Below, piece after piece: positions 1-8,668 of a stretch of DNA of 25,461 bases (within the stretch, counting starts at the first letter, position 1; each line of letters starts with the position of its first letter). Made by a program: the position numbers and the translations under genes. The notes beneath the pieces are model-generated. The model had not been told where the DNA came from and ran no database searches. It saw only the letters and a program-made list of their open reading frames with translations. Source of the DNA: an uncultured Actinomycetes bacterium (GTDB taxonomy: Bacteria > Actinomycetota > Actinomycetes > Nanopelagicales > Nanopelagicaceae); the NCBI GenBank assembly GCA_903928395.1, contig CAIYQS010000073.1, forward strand, positions 1 to 25,461, given 5' to 3'.

Positions 1-439
1 GAAAGCTGGTGACGTCACCCGCAAGTGGCATGTCATCGACGCTGAAGGAGTTGTCCTTGGTCGCCTAGCTAGCCATGCAGCTGTCCTTCTTCGCGGAAAA
101 CATAAGACCACCTTTGCTCCGCACATTGACATGGGTGACTTCGTCATCGTAATTAATGCCGAGAAGGTCGTCCTTACCGGACAAAAAGCCGGCAAGAAAT
201 TCGCCCACCATCACTCAGGTTACCCAGGTGGCATGACCTCTATCGTTTATGCAGATTTGATTAATCAGGATCCAACTCGAGTTATCGAAAAAGCGATTCT
301 TGGAATGATCCCAAAGAACAAACTCGGGCGCTCTGTCGGAACAAAACTTAAGGTTTATGCTGGTCCAGAACATCCACATGCAGCACAAAATCCAAAACCG
401 TATGTATTTACTCAGGTATCACAAATCGTGAAGAAGTAA
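1..439 (+). CDS. rplM: 50S ribosomal protein L13, 5' end cut off
   Basis: Large-subunit ribosomal protein that binds 23S rRNA early in 50S assembly. The frame enters at base 2 and gives 145 residues to the TAA at 437-439. The visible start, KAGDVTRKWHVIDAEGVVLG, matches the L13 N-terminus, and from the usual family length (about 147) only some 5-7 residues lie outside the window. The ATG at 131 is internal, because the conserved L13 sequence continues upstream of it. rpsI follows after 9 bases, the near-universal rplM-rpsI pair. The promoter lies outside the window. Confidence 0.96.
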   Translation, partial: KAGDVTRKWHVIDAEGVVLGRLASHAAVLLRGKHKTTFAPHIDMGDFVIVINAEKVVLTGQKAGKKFAHHHSGYPGGMTSIVYADLINQDPTRVIEKAILGMIPKNKLGRSVGTKLKVYAGPEHPHAAQNPKPYVFTQVSQIVKK

Positions 440-448
440 GGGAAAGAT

Positions 449-934
449 ATGTCAGATTTCGATCCAGCAATCGATGCAGAAGACGAAGTACTTACTTCAT
501 ACACCTCTTCGACTCCAGCCGCTTCAACAAATCGCCCCGCAATCAAAGCTCCAGGCGGCGGAACCGGTCGTCGTAAGGAAGCGGTTGCACGCGTTCGTTT
601 GACTCCAGGTAGCGGAAAGTGGATTGTTAATGGAAAGGCACTAGATGTCTACTTCCCAAACAAAGTTCACCAACAACTGGTCTCCGAGCCATTTCGCACT
701 GTCGGAGCTGAGAATCAATATGACGTTATTGCTCGAATCAATGGCGGCGGAACTTCAGGCCAAGCTGGCGCGCTTCGCTTAGGCGTTGCTCGTGCGCTTA
801 ATGAAATTGATCGTGATGCCAACCGCCCAGCTCTCAAGAAGGCTGGCTTCCTTACTCGTGATCCTCGCGTTATCGAGCGAAAGAAGTACGGCCTAAAGAA
901 GGCACGTAAGCGTTCGCAATACAGCAAGCGTTAA
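449..934 (+). CDS. rpsI: 30S ribosomal protein S9
   Basis: Small-subunit ribosomal protein whose basic C-terminal tail reaches the P-site tRNA. The protein has 161 residues. Residues 1 to about 36 are an acidic and Ser/Thr/Pro-rich extension of the kind seen in actinobacterial S9. The conserved core follows, including GRRKEAVARVR near residue 40, the GGGTSGQAGALRLGVARAL segment, and the basic end KKYGLKKARKRSQYSKR. AAGGGA at 438-443 serves as ribosome binding site and sits partly in the rplM stop codon. No terminator is visible before glmM, so some read-through into it is plausible. Confidence 0.97.
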   Translation: MSDFDPAIDAEDEVLTSYTSSTPAASTNRPAIKAPGGGTGRRKEAVARVRLTPGSGKWIVNGKALDVYFPNKVHQQLVSEPFRTVGAENQYDVIARINGGGTSGQAGALRLGVARALNEIDRDANRPALKKAGFLTRDPRVIERKKYGLKKARKRSQYSKR

Positions 935-962
935 TTCGTTTATCATTCGATTGCTTTACTAA

Positions 963-2303
963 ATGGCGCTCTTTGGCACCGACGGTGTTAGAGGACTCGC
1001 AAACGGTTTCTTAACCGCGGAACTCGCTGTTGATCTTTCAATCGCAGCTGCACATATTCTCGGTGAACTTGGTAAGTTCGAAGGACATCGACCTAAAGCG
1101 ATTGTGGGCCAAGATTCTCGGGCGTCTGGAGAGTTCCTCGAAGCAGCCGTTGTTGCTGGTTTAGCTAGTGCGGGTGTCGATGTCTATCGAGTCGGAGTAC
1201 TTCCGACGCCTGCAATCGCTCACTTGGTTGCAGAAAGTGGTGCTGATCTCGGCGTCATGATTAGCGCGTCTCACAATCCAATGCCAGACAACGGAATCAA
1301 ATTTTTTGCCAATGGCGGAGGAAAACTAGACGATTCGTTAGAAGCTGCAATTGAAGAACGTATGGGCGAAAAATGGGAACGACCTACAGGGCGCAATGTT
1401 GGCCGGGTTATTAATGATGAATCAGCAGCGGAACGCTACATTTTTCACCTTTTGAACTCGCTTACTTCCAACCTTTCGGGGATAAAAGTCGTTGTGGATT
1501 GTGCAAATGGGGCATCATCGCGAGTCGCCCCAAAAACTTATGCACGAGCTGGCGCTGAAGTAATCGCAATTTCGAGTGATCCCAACGGTTGGAATATTAA
1601 TGAAAATTGTGGTTCAACACATTTAGCGAACCTAAAGGCGAAAGTCCTCGAGTCTGGCGCAGACCTTGGTATTGCCCATGATGGTGATGCAGATCGTTGT
1701 TTGGCAATCGATGGAACGGGAAAAGAAGTTGACGGCGATTTTATTATGGCGATTTTGGCAGTGGATTGGCAAAGTCGTGGTTTACTGAAAAACGAGACAA
1801 TTGTTGCTACGGTAATGAGCAATCTAGGATTCTTCAAGGCGATGGAAACTCTTGATATTAATGTTGAGGCCACCGCTGTTGGAGATCGTCATGTTCTTGA
1901 AAGAATGTTGGCGTCGGATTTTGTCTTAGGGGGCGAACAATCAGGCCACATCATCATGCGACATTACGCAAATACCGGTGATGGACTTCTAACAGCTCTC
2001 CATCTCATGCAAGCAATCAAGAGCAGCGGAAACTCACTCGCAGAGTTGAGTGGCATCATGCAGCGCTTTCCGCAAGAGTTGATAAACGTAAGGGTTCTTT
2101 CTAAAGAGGGGCTATCTACCTCAACAAAGATCACACATGAAGTAGCAAAAAAACAAGAAGAATTGGGTTCCGCTGGTCGAATCCTCGTTCGCGCCTCTGG
2201 GACAGAAAACTTGGTGCGCGTAATGGTCGAGGCGCAGGGTGCCGATCAAGCACGGCAAATAGCCGAAGAATTAGCCTCACTAGTAAGATCTGAACTCTCG
2301 TAA
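963..2303 (+). CDS. glmM: phosphoglucosamine mutase
   Basis: Converts glucosamine-6-phosphate to glucosamine-1-phosphate on the way to UDP-N-acetylglucosamine for peptidoglycan. All four family signatures are present in 446 residues, the normal length: the phosphoserine loop SASHNP at 101-106 (Ser103 is the phosphorylated residue), the Mg-binding DGDAD at 240-244, the sugar-binding GGEQSGH at 323-329, and the phosphate-binding RASGTENLVRV at 410-420. The start keeps the conserved FGTDGVRG at residues 4-11. No Shine-Dalgarno sequence precedes it. A TTGCTT box lies six bases before the ATG, which only weakly resembles the leaderless promoter pattern seen elsewhere here. glmS follows 21 bases downstream, so consecutive steps of one pathway are adjacent. 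Confidence 0.97.
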   Translation: MALFGTDGVRGLANGFLTAELAVDLSIAAAHILGELGKFEGHRPKAIVGQDSRASGEFLEAAVVAGLASAGVDVYRVGVLPTPAIAHLVAESGADLGVMISASHNPMPDNGIKFFANGGGKLDDSLEAAIEERMGEKWERPTGRNVGRVINDESAAERYIFHLLNSLTSNLSGIKVVVDCANGASSRVAPKTYARAGAEVIAISSDPNGWNINENCGSTHLANLKAKVLESGADLGIAHDGDADRCLAIDGTGKEVDGDFIMAILAVDWQSRGLLKNETIVATVMSNLGFFKAMETLDINVEATAVGDRHVLERMLASDFVLGGEQSGHIIMRHYANTGDGLLTALHLMQAIKSSGNSLAELSGIMQRFPQELINVRVLSKEGLSTSTKITHEVAKKQEELGSAGRILVRASGTENLVRVMVEAQGADQARQIAEELASLVRSELS

Positions 2304-2324
2304 CCACTTGAAGGAGTACCCGCC

Positions 2325-4145
2325 ATGTGTGGCATTGTCGGATATACCGGTAAGGCCCTGGCGCTCTCACCAGTCCTTGAAGGACTTCGTCGCTTGGAAT
2401 ATCGCGGTTATGACTCAGCGGGCATCGCTTTGGTCATCGACCAAGGGCAACCGCTTTGGGTCGAAAAGCGGGCTGGCAAGCTTTCCAATTTGGAGTCAAC
2501 CTTAGGTGGCATCAATCCTGAAGCCCATTCTGGAATCGGGCATACCCGTTGGGCTACCCACGGAGGACCTACCGATCTCAATGCGCATCCGCATATGGAC
2601 AATGAAGGAAAGTTAGCTCTCATTCACAATGGCATTATCGAAAATTATGTTGAACTTCGGTTGCTCCTTGAGAAGCGCGGCCATATTTTTAAGTCAGAGA
2701 CAGATACCGAATCCGTCGTTCATCTTTTGAGTGATGCCCGCAAAAAACATAACGGAGATTTGGCGGCCGCGATGCGTGAGGTTTGCTCACAGCTTCGCGG
2801 TTCATTTACCTTGCTGGCAATTCATAGTGACGAGCCGGGGAGAATTGTTGGTGCCCGGCGCAACTCACCATTAGTTGTTGGGGTTGGTGAAGGTGAGAAT
2901 TTTCTTGCATCAGATGTGGCGGCTTTCATTTCGCACACCAAGCGTGCGCTTGAGTTAGGCCAAGACGAAGTTGTAGATATTACAGCAAGTTCAATCACTG
3001 TTACCGATCTTGCGGGTAGCGTACTTACTCCTCGGGAATATGAAATTTCTTGGGATGCATCGGCAGCCGAGCGCGGGGGATTTCCGCACTTTATGCTTAA
3101 AGAGATTTACGAGCAACCTAAGGCAATTGCCGACACTCTCATCGGTCGCACCACTGGATTAGGCACAGATATCACCAACAATATTGATCTCACTGGAATA
3201 TCTAAAGTAGTCATCATTGCCTGCGGCACGGCTTATCACGCGGGATTAGTTGGCAAATATGCGATCGAAAAATGGGCAAACGTTCCTGTTGATGTTGAAC
3301 TAGCCTCTGAATATCGCTACCGTGACCCAGCAGTAGATTCTTCGACGCTGGTAATTCCTATCTCGCAGTCTGGCGAAACCATGGACACACTGATGGCGCT
3401 TCGTTACGCAAAATCACACGGTGCTCGAGTTTTTGCCGTCTGCAATACGAATGGATCGACAATTCCACGAGAGTCAGATGCGGTTCTTTACACGCACGCT
3501 GGCCCAGAAATCGCAGTCGCTTCGACAAAGGCTTTTGCCACCCAATTGATTGCGATGTATTTGATAGCTCTGCATTTGGGACGAGTTCGGGGTGCGATTA
3601 CCGACGAGTTTTATGCGCATATGGGTGCTGAAATTGCTGACCTCCCCGATAAAGTTGAACAGGTCCTAGAAACGGTGGAGCCACTTCGTACTCTCACTCG
3701 CGAATTCAAAGACGCGACTTCGGTCTTATTTTTGGGGCGCCATGTGGGCTATCCAACGGCTTTAGAAGGTGCGCTCAAACTCAAAGAGTTGGCGTACATG
3801 CACGCAGAAGGATTTGCCGGCGGAGAATTAAAGCATGGCCCGATAGCTTTGATTGATGTCGGTACAGCAGTGGTGGCAATAATGCCTCCAGTAAACACCC
3901 CGCTTTATGAAAAGATGGCGAGCAACGTCCAAGAAGTTAAAGCCAGGGGCGCAGTTGTTATTGCCATCGGCGATAGCGAGCTTGCTAGTGCAGCTCACAA
4001 TATACGTATTCCTACTTCTCACGAATTCTTGCAGCCTGTTCTCGCGGTAGTCCCGCTACAGGTCATTGCATATGAGATGGCCGTTGCGCGCGGAAATGAT
4101 GTGGATCAGCCGCGGAACCTAGCAAAGTCGGTTACGGTCGAATGA
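2325..4145 (+). CDS. glmS: glutamine--fructose-6-phosphate aminotransferase (isomerizing)
   Basis: Makes glucosamine-6-phosphate from fructose-6-phosphate and glutamine, supplying GlmM encoded just upstream. The start MCGIVGY places the catalytic Cys2, which becomes N-terminal after Met removal. The class-II glutamine amidotransferase domain covers about 2-220, with the HTRWATHG and HNGIIENY motifs. Two SIS sugar-isomerase domains follow from about 290 to the end, with CGTAYHAG at 300-307 and SQSGETMDT from 347. The C-terminus AKSVTVE is the family's active-site tail. The length of 606 is normal. AAGGAG at 2311-2316, eight bases before the ATG, is a good ribosome binding site. The stop codon overlaps the next start as ATGA. 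I see no glmS ribozyme, which is expected because that element belongs to Firmicutes. Confidence 0.98.
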   Translation: MCGIVGYTGKALALSPVLEGLRRLEYRGYDSAGIALVIDQGQPLWVEKRAGKLSNLESTLGGINPEAHSGIGHTRWATHGGPTDLNAHPHMDNEGKLALIHNGIIENYVELRLLLEKRGHIFKSETDTESVVHLLSDARKKHNGDLAAAMREVCSQLRGSFTLLAIHSDEPGRIVGARRNSPLVVGVGEGENFLASDVAAFISHTKRALELGQDEVVDITASSITVTDLAGSVLTPREYEISWDASAAERGGFPHFMLKEIYEQPKAIADTLIGRTTGLGTDITNNIDLTGISKVVIIACGTAYHAGLVGKYAIEKWANVPVDVELASEYRYRDPAVDSSTLVIPISQSGETMDTLMALRYAKSHGARVFAVCNTNGSTIPRESDAVLYTHAGPEIAVASTKAFATQLIAMYLIALHLGRVRGAITDEFYAHMGAEIADLPDKVEQVLETVEPLRTLTREFKDATSVLFLGRHVGYPTALEGALKLKELAYMHAEGFAGGELKHGPIALIDVGTAVVAIMPPVNTPLYEKMASNVQEVKARGAVVIAIGDSELASAAHNIRIPTSHEFLQPVLAVVPLQVIAYEMAVARGNDVDQPRNLAKSVTVE

Positions 4146-4819
4146 TCTGGAGCTCGCTGGAAGTCCATCGCCGGCAAGCGCGCAATCGTGCAATTAAAGT
4201 TTCATTAATACTCTTTTTCGCCTTCTTACTAGTAACCGAGCAAGTATTAACCAAGAGTTATCTCTATCGCCTCGATCATGATATTACGACGATTAAACAT
4301 CATACTTTTAGAGGAATGTCGAGTCACCTATTACTGGCACTTGATGACCTTGGGTTGCGAAGCCTTACTGCTACTTGCCTTCTGACAACAGCTGTATTGA
4401 TTTCTTATCGATTCAGATCTTGGCGACCAATAAATCTTTCTATTGCGGCGTTGTTGCTTCTCAACGGCATTGTCGGGGTCTCGAAAATTATTTTTGGCCG
4501 CTCAAAGCCTCGACTGCATTTCGATGTGTATCACACTGGAGTTGTGGGTTCGTATCCGAGTGGACATTCTGCAAATGCCCTGCTGACTTGGGGTATGTTG
4601 GCATACCTTATTTACCGATACACGAAATTTGGAGCAACTAAATTAGTTCCTTTGTATTTCGCGGTGATAGCGGTGACCGTGACTGTTTGCTTGGTATCAC
4701 TTTTGAGAAATACACATTGGTTTAGCGATTTGATCGGAGGGGCGTTTCTAGGAGGTTCTATTCTGGTCTTCCTAGTCGCCGCAGATCGCGCCTGGCCATC
4801 GGAGAGGCAATTATCATGA
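4142..4819 (+). CDS. PAP2-superfamily membrane phosphatase, divergent active site
   Basis: Probable membrane phosphatase of the PAP2 (phosphatidic acid phosphatase type 2) family, which removes phosphate from lipid phosphates such as undecaprenyl diphosphate or phosphatidic acid. The 225 residues hold about five or six hydrophobic stretches (roughly 20-36, 77-90, 98-115, 146-160, 168-188, 198-214). Motif 1 (KX6RP) reads K115...K122-P123, motif 2 is PSGH at 139-142, and motif 3 ends in H192...D196. Two normally conserved arginines are replaced: Lys122 in motif 1 and Ser186 where motif 3 has Arg. The catalytic histidines and aspartate remain, so activity is likely but not certain. It is coupled by ATGA overlaps to glmS and acpS. 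A cell-wall lipid carrier role fits the neighbours but is inferred. Confidence 0.85.
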   Translation: MIWSSLEVHRRQARNRAIKVSLILFFAFLLVTEQVLTKSYLYRLDHDITTIKHHTFRGMSSHLLLALDDLGLRSLTATCLLTTAVLISYRFRSWRPINLSIAALLLLNGIVGVSKIIFGRSKPRLHFDVYHTGVVGSYPSGHSANALLTWGMLAYLIYRYTKFGATKLVPLYFAVIAVTVTVCLVSLLRNTHWFSDLIGGAFLGGSILVFLVAADRAWPSERQLS

Positions 4820-5160
4820 TCGATGGAATCGGAATTGATGTTGTAGATATAGCGCGCTTTGAAGAATCTTTGTTACGCACTCCAGCTCTGAAGGAGCGGA
4901 TTTTCACTGCTCGCGAAGCGACGCTAAAAGTTGCTTCATTAGCCGCCCGTTTTGCCGCTAAGGAGGCCCTCGTAAAAGCGCTCAACGCTCGTGACGTCTT
5001 TGCCTGGCATGACGCCGAAGTGATAAATGAAGTGAGCGGCAAACCAGCCTTTATTTTCACCGGTGCGCTTGCGGCGAGGATTGATGGAGCCCGCGTTCAT
5101 CTCACGCTTTCGCATGATGCCGGTATCGCCTCAGCCATGGTTGTCATTGAGCGGAACTAG
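4816..5160 (+). CDS. acpS: holo-[acyl-carrier-protein] synthase
   Basis: Transfers 4'-phosphopantetheine from CoA to a serine of acyl carrier protein, activating fatty acid synthesis. It has 114 residues, the usual small size of AcpS. The first signature GIGIDVVDIARFE at 4-16 holds the Mg-binding Asp8, and the second, RFAAKEALVKAL, holds Glu50. LSHD at 98-101 is the conserved C-terminal loop. The start overlaps the phosphatase stop as ATGA, and alr begins one base after its stop. Actinobacteria commonly have nnrD (NAD(P)HX epimerase/dehydratase) between acpS and alr; no such gene is here. Confidence 0.95.
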   Translation: MIDGIGIDVVDIARFEESLLRTPALKERIFTAREATLKVASLAARFAAKEALVKALNARDVFAWHDAEVINEVSGKPAFIFTGALAARIDGARVHLTLSHDAGIASAMVVIERN

Positions 5161-5161
5161 C

Positions 5162-6259
5162 ATGCGAGCATTTGTTCAAGTGGATCTGCAAGCAATTGCA
5201 CACAATATTCGACAAATTAGCGCGCGAACTACCGTCCCAATTCTGGCAGTTGTAAAAGCCGATGGTTATGGTCACGGTTTGATTCCGGTGGCCACGCAAG
5301 CAGTTGACGCAGGTGCAACTTGGCTTGGGACAGCGCTGCTGGAAGAGGCAATTGCAATACGCAACGCTGGAATTGAAGTACCCCTAATAGCCTGGCTAAC
5401 CCCACCTCATGATGATTTTGAAACCGCTCTCAAGCTCAACATCGACCTATCTGTATCTTCGGTATCGCTTTTTGCAGAAATATTAGATCAGGCGAAACGT
5501 AGTCAGATTCGGCCTCGATTGCATTTTGAAATTGATTCTGGAATGCGGCGTGGAGGAGTCTTGGACGAGTGGACCGCATTCCTGGACTTCGCTCAAGAAC
5601 ATAGGGCTGAATATGAGTTGATTGGATTCTGGTCACATTTTGCGCGAGCCGATGAACCAGAATCTCAATTTAATATATTGCAACAACGAAATTTTGATCA
5701 AAAACTTGCGGAGTTAGAGGCAATTGGATTGACTCCGGAAATTGTCCACCTGTCTAATTCTGCCGCGATTTTGAGCAATGCGAGTGCTCATAAATCGATG
5801 GTTCGACTTGGAATTGCTATGTATGGTTTGAGTCCAGATGTGCAGACAATGGGGAGTGGGCTATCGTTTAATTTGCAACCCGCAATGACAATTAAAGCTC
5901 AAATTCATTTAGTGAAAGCTGCAAAAGCTGGAGATCCTATCGGCTACGGTGGAACTGAAGTTCTTAAATACGATACAAAACTTGGCATAGTGGTGATGGG
6001 ATATTCCGATGGCCTACCACGCTCAACATCAAACGCCGCTGGCGTAAGTTACGAAGGAGAAAAAGCACCGCTCGTGGGTCGAATTTCGATGGACCAATGC
6101 GTTGTTGATCTGGGCCCTCATTCAAGCGCGAAGGCCGGTGACTTTGTAACGGTAATGGGCGGAGATGGCTACACGATTGACGAGTGGGCTTTAGCTGCAA
6201 ACACAATCAACTACGAAATAGTGACTCGAATTGCGGCTCGAGTGCCTAGAATTTACTAA
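5162..6259 (+). CDS. alr: alanine racemase
   Basis: PLP enzyme that makes D-alanine for peptidoglycan cross-links. With the ATG at 5162 the protein is 365 residues, a normal length, and begins MRAFVQVDLQAI as Alr should. The frame is also open upstream to an ATG at 5063, but that would overlap acpS by 98 bases and add residues not typical of the family. The PLP lysine is K32 in AVVKADGYGHG, the second catalytic base is Y262 in GYGGTEV, and GRISMDQCVVDL marks the C-terminal beta domain. It sits one base after acpS. No terminator separates it from the ABC cassette 32 bases downstream. Confidence 0.96.
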   Translation: MRAFVQVDLQAIAHNIRQISARTTVPILAVVKADGYGHGLIPVATQAVDAGATWLGTALLEEAIAIRNAGIEVPLIAWLTPPHDDFETALKLNIDLSVSSVSLFAEILDQAKRSQIRPRLHFEIDSGMRRGGVLDEWTAFLDFAQEHRAEYELIGFWSHFARADEPESQFNILQQRNFDQKLAELEAIGLTPEIVHLSNSAAILSNASAHKSMVRLGIAMYGLSPDVQTMGSGLSFNLQPAMTIKAQIHLVKAAKAGDPIGYGGTEVLKYDTKLGIVVMGYSDGLPRSTSNAAGVSYEGEKAPLVGRISMDQCVVDLGPHSSAKAGDFVTVMGGDGYTIDEWALAANTINYEIVTRIAARVPRIY

Positions 6260-6291
6260 TCTAGTTTCTTCAAAACCAGTGAGAGGTGTTT

Positions 6292-7062
6292 GTGACTCAT
6301 AACCCCTCGTCGCTTCGTCTTGACGCTGTTTCTGTACAGTTTGGTGGATTAGCCGCACTGACTGAGGTGTCTCTAGAAATAAATCCAGGAGAAGTTGTTG
6401 GCGTCATTGGTCCTAATGGAGCTGGAAAGACCACGTTGTTTAACGTTCTTACGGGGCTGGTTGCACCAAGTGCGGGTTCATTCTTCTTAGCCGGCAAGAA
6501 GCGGGATTGGCCAAAAACGCACGAACTGACGAGCCTTGGAATTGCTCGCACCTTGCAAGGCGTTGGACTATTTAGCGATCTAACGGTCTTCGAAAACGTT
6601 TTAGTGGGAGCAACCCATTTTTCGAAAATGCGTATTTTTAAATCACTTTTAGGTTTAGACGGCGGGGCCAACAAAAAAAATGAAATGCGTGTTCACCAAA
6701 TCCTGGACACTCTTGGGATCTCGGATTATGCGGATCGAAAGGCAGATTCTTTGCCATATCCCATCTCTAAACGCGTCGCGCTTGCCCGCGCACTCATTTC
6801 CGAACCAACAACATTGATTCTTGATGAACCTGCAGGTGGTTTGGGAACTGGCGACATCGAGTGGTTAAAGGAATTCATCTTGCTGATTCGATCAAAGACT
6901 TCAGTTTTGTTAGTTGAACATCATATGGACGTCATCATGAACGTGTGTGACAGGATTTACGTATTGAATTTCGGAGAGCTAATTGCGCATGGAACTCCGG
7001 GTGAAATTAAAAACAATAGTGAAGTCGTTGCTGCATATTTGGGCAGTGAGGCGAGTCGATGA
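6292..7062 (+). CDS. livG: ABC transporter ATP-binding protein, LivG type, with altered signature motif
   Basis: One of two ATPases of a branched-chain-amino-acid-type importer. I chose the GTG at 6292 because GAGAGG (6281-6286) lies five bases before it; a GTG at 6286 would overlap that site. The 256-residue protein has Walker A GPNGAGKT at 40-47, Walker B LILDEP at 175-180 and the switch His210. The position of the ABC signature reads LPYPISKR at 154-161, where LivG proteins usually have an LSYG or LPYG type sequence followed by QxR, so the signature glycine is replaced by proline. The D-loop region is AGGLG. The stop overlaps the next start as ATGA. The substrate cannot be told from this subunit. 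Confidence 0.92.
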   Translation: MTHNPSSLRLDAVSVQFGGLAALTEVSLEINPGEVVGVIGPNGAGKTTLFNVLTGLVAPSAGSFFLAGKKRDWPKTHELTSLGIARTLQGVGLFSDLTVFENVLVGATHFSKMRIFKSLLGLDGGANKKNEMRVHQILDTLGISDYADRKADSLPYPISKRVALARALISEPTTLILDEPAGGLGTGDIEWLKEFILLIRSKTSVLLVEHHMDVIMNVCDRIYVLNFGELIAHGTPGEIKNNSEVVAAYLGSEASR

Positions 7063-7775
7063 ATCAAGGCCTTGTAATTTCGGATCTAACTATTGAATAT
7101 GGCGCAATTCGAGCGATTCACGATATCTCTTTTGAAGTGAAACCCAATGAACTGGTTGCCGTTATCGGCGCGAATGGCGCAGGTAAGTCGACACTATTAC
7201 GGGCGTTGAGCGGAATGATCGCTTCAGCGAGTGGCGGTGCGACATGGAACGGACAGTCGATACTTAAAACCAAGCCGGAGGAATTGGTGCGGCGAGGAAT
7301 TGTTCATTTGGCGGAGGGCAAATCTGTCATCCCAGAATTGACGGTGGCCGAAAATCTTGCGCTAGGAGGTCTTCGGCGGCGTGACAAATCGGATGTAGCA
7401 ACTGCTATTTCGGAATCCCTAGAATTATTTCCGATCTTGGCATCGCGCTTGGAACAGCGGGCAGATTCTTTGTCGGGCGGAGAAAGGCAGATGCTAGCAA
7501 TTGGCCGAGCCTTGGTATCTAGGCCGAAACTATTGCTGTTGGATGAACCATCGTTGGGGCTTGCGCCTTTAATTATTGATCAAATCTTTAACGCCCTGAA
7601 CCACCTACGGACCCATCTAGGCCTTTCAATTCTCTTAGTGGAGCAGAATGCATTGAGTGCGCTAAAAATTGCCGATCGTGGGCTAGTTCTAAATTTGGGA
7701 GCGCTTGTGAAAAATGGATTGGCCGCGGAATTGCTTGGTGATGCCGACCTTAGAGATTCGTATATGGGCTTCTGA
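7059..7775 (+). CDS. livF: ABC transporter ATP-binding protein, LivF type
   Basis: Second ATPase of the importer, expected to pair with the LivG-type protein so that each contributes half of both ATP sites. The 238 residues include Walker A GANGAGKS at 37-44, an intact signature LSGGE at 138-142 and Walker B LLLLDEP at 158-164, followed by the D-loop SLGL. The intact signature here contrasts with the altered one in the partner, a common asymmetry in heterodimeric ABC ATPases. It is joined by ATGA to the gene before it and by TGATG to the permease gene after it. Confidence 0.95.
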   Translation: MNQGLVISDLTIEYGAIRAIHDISFEVKPNELVAVIGANGAGKSTLLRALSGMIASASGGATWNGQSILKTKPEELVRRGIVHLAEGKSVIPELTVAENLALGGLRRRDKSDVATAISESLELFPILASRLEQRADSLSGGERQMLAIGRALVSRPKLLLLDEPSLGLAPLIIDQIFNALNHLRTHLGLSILLVEQNALSALKIADRGLVLNLGALVKNGLAAELLGDADLRDSYMGF

Positions 7776-8668
7776 TGATATTTATAGACACGCTTCTTCT
7801 TGGAATAAGCAGTGGTGCTATTTATTCGCTTATGGCATTGGCACTTGTGCTTGTATGGCGATCTACTCGAATAGTTAATTTTGCTCAAGCTAGCCAAGCC
7901 GTGCTTTCAACGTATATTGGTTACGAAATAACGATGCGCTCTCACAATTATTGGGTATCACTTCCATTGGCCATTCTCTTTGGTGCGATCCTTGGCTCAT
8001 TGATTGATTTTTTATTTATGCGTTATCTCGCCAAGCGCGCGAAATCTGGTCCGATTGCTGAAATCGCTCCAGTCATAGCCACTTTGGGCCTGCTTGGACT
8101 TCTCCAAAGCATCATTGGATTAATTTGGGGTAATTCATTTCTGCAATATCCAACGCCACTATCAGGTAAGGGATTTACCTTTGGAAGTCATACAATCCCA
8201 TTTTCTCCGCAAAATCTTTTCATAGTTCTTGCGACGGCGATTGTGCTGCTCGTCTTCGGCGGAATTTTTAGATTTACAGATCTAGGTTTAGCTCTTCGCG
8301 CTGCCTCATTCCAACCTGAGATAGCCCAACTCGCAGGAATTCGAGTGGCAAGAATTAGGAATATTGGTTGGGCGTTTGCAGGCGCTGCTGGCGCAGTTGC
8401 AGGAGCGGTCATTACTCCAACATCCGTGCTCTCTCCGAATTCTTTGGACCTACTTTTAGTCTCTGGATTTATCGCTGCTGTAATGGGTGGCTTGGATTCA
8501 TTAGTGGGTGCCGTAATTGGTGGTTTGGTTCTCGGCGTCGGATTCTCTTTTATCTTGCAATACGTCGGCTCCTCGGTAACGTTTTTGGCTGGCTTTTTCA
8601 TATTAGTTATCGTGCTTCTTATTAGACCGCGTGGTTTCTTTGGACATCAGGTAGGTCGACATGCGTAA
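7775..8668 (+). CDS. livH: branched-chain amino acid-type ABC transporter permease, LivH type
   Basis: Inner-membrane permease of the importer. It has 297 residues with about eight hydrophobic segments. The N-terminal region GAIYSLMALALVLVWRSTRI and the NFAQA segment correspond to the LivH signature, where most members read INFAHG. The central LALRAASFQPEIAQLAGI segment is the cytoplasmic EAA-like loop that contacts the ATPases. The start overlaps the livF stop by one base (TGATG), and the end overlaps livM by eight bases, so the genes are co-translated. Confidence 0.94.
   Translation: MIFIDTLLLGISSGAIYSLMALALVLVWRSTRIVNFAQASQAVLSTYIGYEITMRSHNYWVSLPLAILFGAILGSLIDFLFMRYLAKRAKSGPIAEIAPVIATLGLLGLLQSIIGLIWGNSFLQYPTPLSGKGFTFGSHTIPFSPQNLFIVLATAIVLLVFGGIFRFTDLGLALRAASFQPEIAQLAGIRVARIRNIGWAFAGAAGAVAGAVITPTSVLSPNSLDLLLVSGFIAAVMGGLDSLVGAVIGGLVLGVGFSFILQYVGSSVTFLAGFFILVIVLLIRPRGFFGHQVGRHA

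Noticed and set aside
2308..2505. Plus-strand ORF overlapping the glmS start in another frame
   Set aside because: It begins inside the glmS ribosome binding site region and has no family features, while glmS is unmistakable.
5063..5161. Upstream ATG extension of alr
   Set aside because: It would overlap acpS by 98 bases and add residues unlike any Alr N-terminus; the ATG at 5162 gives the family start.
8188..8601. Long antisense frames opposite livH and other genes (also 16349-16771, 6297-6674)
   Set aside because: They mirror the codon pattern of well-recognised genes on the + strand, have biased composition and lack start signals.
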